Part shown: positions 38,895-43,670 of the stretch, piece after piece
How positions within the stretch are numbered: the first letter of the stretch is position 1
How the letters are laid out: each line of letters opens with the position of its first letter
Origin: a virus
Virus record (IMG/VR): IMGVR_UViG_3300025674_000091
Location: 1-43,670 of that record
Length of the DNA: 43,670 nt
Direction: 5' to 3' (one strand)
The notes under the pieces: model-generated
Databases searched by the model: none
Seen by the model: the letters and a program-made list of their open reading frames with translations, nothing else
Told to the model about the DNA's origin: nothing
Position numbers and translations under genes: made by a program

Positions 38895-39293
38895 ATGGCA
38901 GAAACTACTTTCAACCGTGAGTTAGGTGCTGCGCCTGCTGGTATTACCCGGTTTGGCCAAATCCGTACTAATGATGGTCTGAACGTAACTGTCGATTCCT
39001 ATCGGGCTTTCGCAGGCGACGGCAAGTATCCCCTCTCGGACGTTTACACGGTTACCTACGGAAGCACCGGCACTGCTACTTTCCTTCTCGACGCAGAGGC
39101 TTTTGGGGTAAGCGGCATCACAGTCGTTGGCTCCGATGGAGTCGAAGATGGGACCGCAAAAGCACCTAAGATGACTCGTCGTCAGAGCAGCGGCGTGGCC
39201 TTCTCCGTCACTTCCGGAGATACAGCTACTGTCTATGTTCACCGAACTGATCGCAGCGCTTCTGAGTATCGCGTGACAATTTTGGTTGCTTAA
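38895..39293 (+). CDS. Hypothetical beta-rich structural protein
   Basis: The gene encodes 132 residues, Thr/Ser/Gly/Val-rich with alternating strands (DGLNVTVDSYRAFAGDGKYP, VTYGSTGTATFLLDAEAFG). The end is SASEYRVTILVA. It has the look of a small beta-sandwich head or tail accessory protein. It is separated by 38 bases from the divergent gene on its left. A strong hairpin lies between its stop and the endolysin start. Confidence 0.65.
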   Translation: MAETTFNRELGAAPAGITRFGQIRTNDGLNVTVDSYRAFAGDGKYPLSDVYTVTYGSTGTATFLLDAEAFGVSGITVVGSDGVEDGTAKAPKMTRRQSSGVAFSVTSGDTATVYVHRTDRSASEYRVTILVA

Positions 39294-39318
39294 TTTATAA
39301 AAAATTCAGTTAATTTAC

Positions 39319-39351
39319 GCCCAGTCTCTGTCAAAGTATTTGAGGCTGGGC
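39319..39351 (+). promoter_or_regulatory. 10-bp hairpin covering the endolysin ribosome site
   Basis: GCCCAGTCTC (39319-39328) pairs with GAGGCTGGGC (39342-39351) over 10 bp with one G-T pair and a 13-base loop, followed by TTT then AAAAAA and the ATG at 39360. The only GAGG ribosome-like sequence (39342-39345) is inside the right arm. It could act as a weak terminator, and/or hide the start site of the endolysin gene. Confidence 0.6.
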
Positions 39352-39359
39352 TTTAAAAA

Positions 39360-40595
39360 ATGACCCTCTCCCAACGTGGGTTAGACCTTATTAAAAAGTT
39401 TGAGGGTCTTCGTCTTACTGCGTATAAGTGTGTTGCTGGAGTCGATACCATCGGCTATGGGCATACAGGTTCTGACGTAAAACCTGGAATGAGAATTACG
39501 CAGGAGGAGGCCGAGAGACTCCTGTGGAAAGATACTGAAAGCGCTCAGCAGGCTGTACATAGCTTTGTGAACGTCAAGCTAAATCAAAATGAGTATGACG
39601 CTTTAGTCTCTTTTGTATTTAATGTTGGACCTACAGCTTTTATTCACAGCACGTTACTCAGGCTGCTCAATGGAAATGCTGACCGTAAAATTGTCGCGGC
39701 GGAGTTTGCCAGGTGGGTGAAGGCTGGGAGTGACAAGCCTGTTCCCGGTTTGGTCCGCCGACGTCAGCACGAAAAAGCTCTATTCTTGGAGAAGATTAAG
39801 CACCCTCTCTTGGGAAAATCGATCCTCGCCAAGCGCGACACGTGGCTTAAGCGTAAGCCCGTCGACTCTTCCAAGCTTGAAGCCGAGGAGAAGCTTTTTG
39901 TACCTAAGGGAGCCGCGTGGCAGTGGACCGAGATTCGCATGTATGCGGGCGAATCGCACCAACGCGTATTTCTTGAGCAGCAACCAGACAAGGAGTGGTG
40001 GTTCTGGCCTGATCACTGGAAGGTTATTAATGATGTTGATACACCTAGTGATAAACCCTCCGTCTCGTCTGACATCAAGCTGACTGTTCCCTATTACTCC
40101 CAGAGAGACAACTACAGAGACGCCAACCGAACCTGCTTTTCTAGTAGCTGCGCCATGCTTTTGAGTTGCCTCGATCCTGAGGCGATTGAAAATGATGACG
40201 ACTATATCCGGGAAGTCTTTAAGCTTGGTGATACTACAGACGCTTCAGTTCAAGTCAAAGCCCTCGCCTTATTCGGCGTGGAAGCCCAGTTCTCGACGAG
40301 AGGTGATTGGGGCTCCGTTGAATCCCAGCTCGAGAAGGGTATTGCTGTTCCCATCGGAATCCTTCACCACGGTACGGTCGACCACCCGAGCGGTGGAGGA
40401 CATTGGATTTGCGTAGTAGGTGTGACGTCAGATAAATCTAAGTTCTGGGTACACGACCCTTGGGGTGAGCTTGATCTAGTCAGCGGTACTTATGTCAGCT
40501 CTGATGGCAACTACAAGCTCTACTCCAAAAAGAATCTTGAGCCGCGTTGGATGGTCGAAGGTGACAAATCTGGCTGGTTTATGAAGGGTCAGTAA
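39360..40595 (+). CDS. Bifunctional endolysin: GH24 muramidase plus C39-like cysteine peptidase
   Basis: The gene encodes 411 residues. Residues 1-145 are a T4-lysozyme-type GH24 domain: FEGLRLTAYKCVAGVDTIGY gives Glu15, Cys24 at the usual Asp position and Thr30. A linker domain with Trp residues (about 160-225, KEWWFWPDHWK) follows. The C-terminal domain (240-411) has VPYYSQRDN (Gln248), NRTCFSSSCAML (Cys259), GGGHWICVVGV (His348) and VHDPWGE (Asp366), the Peptidase_C39_2 catalytic layout. It can cut glycan strands and probably peptide cross-links. There is no signal peptide, so a holin is needed. Confidence 0.88.
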   Translation: MTLSQRGLDLIKKFEGLRLTAYKCVAGVDTIGYGHTGSDVKPGMRITQEEAERLLWKDTESAQQAVHSFVNVKLNQNEYDALVSFVFNVGPTAFIHSTLLRLLNGNADRKIVAAEFARWVKAGSDKPVPGLVRRRQHEKALFLEKIKHPLLGKSILAKRDTWLKRKPVDSSKLEAEEKLFVPKGAAWQWTEIRMYAGESHQRVFLEQQPDKEWWFWPDHWKVINDVDTPSDKPSVSSDIKLTVPYYSQRDNYRDANRTCFSSSCAMLLSCLDPEAIENDDDYIREVFKLGDTTDASVQVKALALFGVEAQFSTRGDWGSVESQLEKGIAVPIGILHHGTVDHPSGGGHWICVVGVTSDKSKFWVHDPWGELDLVSGTYVSSDGNYKLYSKKNLEPRWMVEGDKSGWFMKGQ

Positions 40596-40641
40596 TAAGC
40601 GCCTCGAATCCATTAAGCTGGCTCTCTGTCTCAACCCCGCC

Positions 40642-40875
40642 ATGGCTGCTGTCTACTTCGATTATCAAGAGATTCTCGATAATTGGAGCGTCGAGTCTGA
40701 ACAAGCAAAAGCTGACTTCCTCGATGCGTTGTATGAGTTCTATGGCTGTAACGATGGGCTCTATACAGGACTTTGGGAGCGGTATAAGAATGATATTGCC
40801 GAGTTCGGCAGAGACATGGTCGTTCGCCGTGGCTATAAAGTTGTCGACCTTTTTGCTCTGGGATTAGAATCATAG
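40642..40875 (+). CDS. Small acidic hypothetical protein
   Basis: The gene encodes 77 residues, rich in Tyr, Asp and Leu, predominantly helical (VYFDYQEILDNWSVESEQAK, FLDALYEFYGCNDGLYT). No motif recognised. It follows the endolysin by 46 bases with no terminator, so it may belong to a lysis transcript; a regulator or spanin-like role cannot be shown (no signal or lipobox). Confidence 0.55.
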   Translation: MAAVYFDYQEILDNWSVESEQAKADFLDALYEFYGCNDGLYTGLWERYKNDIAEFGRDMVVRRGYKVVDLFALGLES

Positions 40876-40887
40876 AAAACTAAACCC

Positions 40888-41127
40888 GTGGCTCAGGATC
40901 GAGACTACTCTAAAGAGTACCGTGAGCACGGAGGTACAGAGAGACAAAAGAAAAGACGCGCCGCTAGAAATAAAGCTCGACGATTTATGGAGCGTAACGG
41001 TCGTGCTCGAAAGGGAGATGGAAAGGAAGTAGACCATAAAGACTTCAACCCTGAAAATAACTCTCCCTCAAACCTCCGTATGGTTAGTAAGGAAACTAAC
41101 CGCGAAAAACAACCTAAACGCAGTTAG
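40888..41127 (+). CDS. HNH-type nuclease-like small protein
   Basis: The gene encodes 79 residues from a GTG start. A long Arg/Lys-rich helix (ERQKKRRAARNKARRFMERN) leads to KGDGKEVDHKDFNPENNSPS, then NLRMVSKETNREKQ. The VDHKDxNPxNNxxxNLRxxxxxxNR pattern is the compact HNH found in many small phage proteins, with the DH and the N/NR residues conserved. It could be a homing or nicking nuclease. The gene is flanked by small genes, and the next start is 10 bases away. Confidence 0.75.
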   Translation: MAQDRDYSKEYREHGGTERQKKRRAARNKARRFMERNGRARKGDGKEVDHKDFNPENNSPSNLRMVSKETNREKQPKRS

Positions 41128-41136
41128 AATCTAATC

Positions 41137-41649
41137 ATGGAAGGTCAACAGTTCTTACAGCGCCCAGGTGGACTTGGTCCCATGGCTGCTCGTGTCAAGC
41201 CTCTGGGTTCTCTCGCAAGCGAGATCCCAGGCCTCTACACCAACACGCCTGAAGCGATCGATTTACGTCGGTCTTCTTCGCTCGATAATGTCAATCGAGT
41301 TACGTCGCAATATCAACGCGATCGTGGTGAGTATGTGAGATCTGCTGTCGGTCCCACTAACTATCAAGAGGGTAATATTATGCCTTCTAACGAGATCACC
41401 GGTCTGCCTGGATATAACCACCGTGACTCCCTGGTGATGCCAGAGCGAGCTGCAGACCTGTCTAAGGCTCAATATCTTGTTGACACAAGCAACTCGATGG
41501 ATCCCAATCTGCGTGCGCAGATGCAGATCCTGACTTCACTGCCTCAGCAGAATTTCTTAAATGCTCCGGATCCCGCAGCATCTCTGATGTCGATGGACTT
41601 CAGAACTCCTGGTTCGTTGCCCCTCCAGCTCCCCACTAAAGGCAAATGA
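41137..41649 (+). CDS. Hypothetical protein upstream of thyX
   Basis: The gene encodes 170 residues, polar and Pro/Ser/Asn-rich with no hydrophobic core (SSSLDNVNRVTSQYQRDRGE, DPAASLMSMDFRTPGSLPLQ). It may be largely disordered. It overlaps the next tiny gene by 4 bases. TTAGAAT at 41124-41130 is too near the start for a normal promoter of this gene. Function unknown. Confidence 0.55.
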   Translation: MEGQQFLQRPGGLGPMAARVKPLGSLASEIPGLYTNTPEAIDLRRSSSLDNVNRVTSQYQRDRGEYVRSAVGPTNYQEGNIMPSNEITGLPGYNHRDSLVMPERAADLSKAQYLVDTSNSMDPNLRAQMQILTSLPQQNFLNAPDPAASLMSMDFRTPGSLPLQLPTKGK

Positions 41650-41786
41650 TGACTCGGGAGACTGATAATGTTCGCATGGCGGGCATGAAGCTCGGTTGGG
41701 GTCCTGCCGATTTAGCTCGAATGGTGTCAAATCCCAGCGAAATCACTGCTAGGCTGCGCTATAGCCAGACGTTCCCCCGCAGCTAA
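41646..41786 (+). CDS. Tiny hypothetical protein (46 aa) coupled to thyX
   Basis: ATGATG at 41646 overlaps the previous stop; the TAA at 41784-41786 overlaps the ATG of thyX by one base. The 46 residues are MMTRETDNVRMAGMKLGWGP, then ADLARMVSNPSEITARLRYS and QTFPRS. They have helical potential in the middle. The double overlap argues that it is a real gene translated together with thyX. Confidence 0.5.
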   Translation: MMTRETDNVRMAGMKLGWGPADLARMVSNPSEITARLRYSQTFPRS

Positions 41787-43183
41787 TGCAGCTTCACACT
41801 GCTGATCTGGATTGGATCACACCAGAAGCTGAAAAAGTTATTGCGAGGCACGCCAGGGTATCTACTAAAGACCCTGATCGTGAGGAGTACGAGAATCTTT
41901 TAACTTACTGTATCAAGCACGCACACTGGAGCGTCTTCGAGCAAGCATCTGCGAGTTTTGAAATATCAACAACTAGAGCAATCTCACCACAAATCTTGAG
42001 ACATAGAAGCTTTGTATTTCAAGAAGCTTGTATTACAGGGGACTCCCTCATTTCTTTTGAGTTGCCTCACGGACATACAAAAAATAAAAGAAGCCACTAC
42101 ACAAGATCTATTTCATACTTATATGATAGGTTTCATTTTGGGGCAGCACCTATAAACTCCCGGTGGGACTCAGAAAATAAACGTAGAATCCCACTAAAAG
42201 ATCGAATTCAAAATATGCGTATTCGAGTCTTCGATCAGAACACTAACGAGTTCATAACTAGCAATATAGTAGATATATATAAAACTGGCGTTAAACCATG
42301 TTATGAAATTAAATTCTCTAATGGCAAAAAAATAAAGAGTACACTAGACCACAAATTTTTAACTAAAAGTGGGTTTGCCCCTCTTAAAGAAATACTAGAT
42401 TTACGAGTGACTTCTAATAATACTGTCGCCATCCCTATCGAACGTGCGGACATACTATTTGCTACTAACGGAGTACCTGTTTACTCTCATCCAGACAAAG
42501 CTTACGATTTGTCGAATATAGAAGTTCTCTGTAAAGAGTGTCATTCTCGTACACATGGTACTGAAGGTCATCGTGTTGAATGGAGGCATCGTAGTAGTGG
42601 TAATAAATTGACTGCGCGTTGGACTACCGTGGAGTCTATTACTTATCTAGGGTTACTAGATACTTATGACTTAGAAGTAGATCACGACTCTCATAACTAT
42701 GTCGCAAACGGTGTAGTTGTTCACAACTCTCAGCGCTATTGCAACCCAAATGAAACTCTAGATATTGAGGAGAAGCCTTTTCAGTTTGAACTTCGGTTTC
42801 AAGCTCAAAAGAATCGGCAGAGCAGCGTCGATCGTCTGCCGGTTTACATGTGTGAGTCGTTCTGGGATCGTTTAGAGATCGTCGATAGTCAGATCCAAGG
42901 ACTGTACAACGAGATGCTTGAAGCCGGCGTGGCGCGTGAGTGCGCACGTAATATCCTTCCTTTGTATACACCGACTCGTATGCACATGAGTGGCACAGTG
43001 CGTAGTTTTATACATTATGTAGGTTTACGCGGCAAGGAAGATACCCAGAAGGAGCATCGTCAAATTGCTCGTTCAATCGGGTATCGTCTAGCTCGTGAGC
43101 TCCCAGATATCATTAAAGCTGTGAAGGACTCTAAAGATTCTTCACTCAAAGGCTGGGATTTTATTCGTTACGCGCCGAACTAA
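41786..43183 (+). CDS. thyX: Flavin-dependent thymidylate synthase (ThyX) interrupted by an intein
   Basis: The gene encodes 465 residues, of which 232 are ThyX. The N-extein (1-81) has the ThyX start (SVFEQASASFEISTTRAISP, then LRHRSFVFQEA) and the C-extein starts SQRYCNPNETLD. Joined, they give RHR-x7-S followed by QRY, the ThyX signature, exactly interrupted before the Ser by a 233-residue intein. The C-extein holds the rest, ending FIRYAPN. ThyX makes dTMP from dUMP using methylenetetrahydrofolate and FAD, supplying phage DNA synthesis. A one-base overlap with the upstream tiny gene suggests coupling. Confidence 0.93.
   Translation: MQLHTADLDWITPEAEKVIARHARVSTKDPDREEYENLLTYCIKHAHWSVFEQASASFEISTTRAISPQILRHRSFVFQEACITGDSLISFELPHGHTKNKRSHYTRSISYLYDRFHFGAAPINSRWDSENKRRIPLKDRIQNMRIRVFDQNTNEFITSNIVDIYKTGVKPCYEIKFSNGKKIKSTLDHKFLTKSGFAPLKEILDLRVTSNNTVAIPIERADILFATNGVPVYSHPDKAYDLSNIEVLCKECHSRTHGTEGHRVEWRHRSSGNKLTARWTTVESITYLGLLDTYDLEVDHDSHNYVANGVVVHNSQRYCNPNETLDIEEKPFQFELRFQAQKNRQSSVDRLPVYMCESFWDRLEIVDSQIQGLYNEMLEAGVARECARNILPLYTPTRMHMSGTVRSFIHYVGLRGKEDTQKEHRQIARSIGYRLARELPDIIKAVKDSKDSSLKGWDFIRYAPN
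42029..42727 (+). mobile_element. ThyX intein (233 aa) with remnant HNH endonuclease
   Basis: The intein begins CITGDSLISF (Cys1, block A) and ends VVVHN (block G), with Ser as +1 extein residue. Block B is STLDHKFLTKSG, and block F reads YDLEVDHDSHNYVANG. The splicing residues are all in place. Between them NIEVLCKECHSRTHG is the C-terminal part of an HNH nuclease, but the first half of that motif is missing or changed, so the element is probably no longer mobile. The DNA is visibly AT-richer than the thyX exteins, a mark of separate origin. Confidence 0.92.
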
Positions 43184-43234
43184 TGGTATTTTTCTAAAAT
43201 GATTTTGGGTTAGACTTTTTCTAGAGTAGTTTTA

Positions 43235-43670
43235 ATGATGTCGCGAGATTGGAGTACAGCTAGAGAGTTTGGACGCTCGATGCAGAGCCTCCACCTCCTT
43301 CAGGGAGCTAATTCTGGAGATCTTAGCGGCGACGACATTCTCTTTTTGTTGAATGTCAATGAGATTCCGGCAGATGCTCAGCCCAAAAAAGTTACCATAA
43401 GCGGACTCGCAGATGCTTCTGGACCTTTTGTTGTTGCTGGCTCAAACACTCAAATTCAATATAATGATAACGGTGATTTTGGTGCTAGCTCTGACCTGAC
43501 CTGGGACGACAGCGCCAAAGAGCTAGGCGTTGGTGGCGACATCAACCTTGATGACGGCGGCACCTACGAAACCACCGTGCAGGTGGTCACACCTACTGCT
43601 AACCGCACGATCAGCTTCCCGGATGCAACCGGAACTGTCGCATTAGTTGCTGGGTCTACTGGGCAAGTTA
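43235..43670 (+). CDS. N-terminal part of a large fibre-type protein (runs off window)
   Basis: Starts ATGATG (43235/43238) behind a TTAGACT box (43210-43216) and is open to the window end, at least 145 residues. The N-terminus MMSRDWSTAREFGRSMQSLH is followed by GDDILFLLNVNEIPADAQ, then repeats typical of fibres: NTQIQYNDNGDFGASSDLTW, DDSAKELGVGGDINLDDG and NRTISFPDATGTVALVAG. These are standard phage tail-fibre modules. The gene is incomplete at the 3' side. Confidence 0.75.
   Translation, partial: MMSRDWSTAREFGRSMQSLHLLQGANSGDLSGDDILFLLNVNEIPADAQPKKVTISGLADASGPFVVAGSNTQIQYNDNGDFGASSDLTWDDSAKELGVGGDINLDDGGTYETTVQVVTPTANRTISFPDATGTVALVAGSTGQV

Noticed and set aside
1-43670. tRNA genes
   Set aside because: Scanned for T-loop-like GGTTCGA strings; the one at 29938 is inside a fibre gene and has no acceptor or anticodon stem around it.
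1-43670. CRISPR array
   Set aside because: No regularly spaced identical repeats outside protein-repeat regions.

Overview
The window looks like one side of a tailed double-stranded DNA phage genome (Caudoviricetes), most probably a cyanophage. Structural hallmarks are a large terminase (4435-5958), a portal protein (8776-11016), a scaffold-like gene and a very strongly codon-biased capsid-like gene (12917-14032). The cyanobacterial link rests mainly on a 77-residue NblA-like phycobilisome-degradation adaptor (22781-23014). It is supported by the general style of the small hypothetical genes and the CPTHGVF-type fibre N-terminus, and by ThyX. I see no tail sheath, no long tape-measure gene and no RNA or DNA polymerase. 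The tail type is therefore open; a short-tailed (podovirus-like) virion is my weak preference. No tRNA, rRNA, CRISPR array, transposase or integrase was recognised.

Layout. 1-2081: ends of a virion-type operon (alanine/glycine-rich and coiled-coil proteins). 2080-2103: a strong terminator whose U-tract serves the leftward strand. 2132-4386 (leftward): a five-bladed-propeller glycosidase-like protein and a GT4 glycosyltransferase. 4435-8743: TerL with two more glycosyltransferase-like genes, a DUF3310 protein and small genes. 8776-14916: portal, an overlapping scaffold-like gene, a leftward holin-like gene, the capsid protein and a second highly expressed structural protein, punctuated by two nearly identical UUCG-loop terminators. 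14969-15162: a gene-free stretch that looks like a self-contained small RNA gene. 15163-25718: connector, neck and tail genes, including a helix-hairpin-helix protein, a GH104 lytic transglycosylase and an M23-like protein. A leftward Dps-like/HTH pair (21532-22344) and the NblA-like gene interrupt this block.

25645-28456 is a leftward regulatory island. It holds a Dam-like protein with an altered catalytic motif, small HTH proteins and an HNH/HTH protein. It is bounded by dyad symmetries and a 329-base AT-rich intergenic region with four CGGTCA-type hexamers. 29120-36713 is a fibre/adhesin block with collagen-like, C1q/TNF-like and DUF2190-like modules. Two paralogues there carry a seven-repeat beta-propeller insertion that a third, shorter paralogue lacks. 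36772-41786 holds two HNH proteins, many small basic or acidic proteins and a bifunctional endolysin (GH24 muramidase plus C39-like cysteine peptidase). 41786-43183 encodes ThyX interrupted by a 233-residue intein placed exactly before the signature serine. The window ends in another fibre gene that runs off the edge.

Together the genes package DNA (TerL, portal), build the capsid and neck, open the wall on entry (GH104, M23-like), attach through modular fibres and lyse the cell (endolysin, holin-like proteins). They also adjust host physiology (NblA-like, ThyX, Dps-like). Assignments come from reading motifs by eye; no database search was run.
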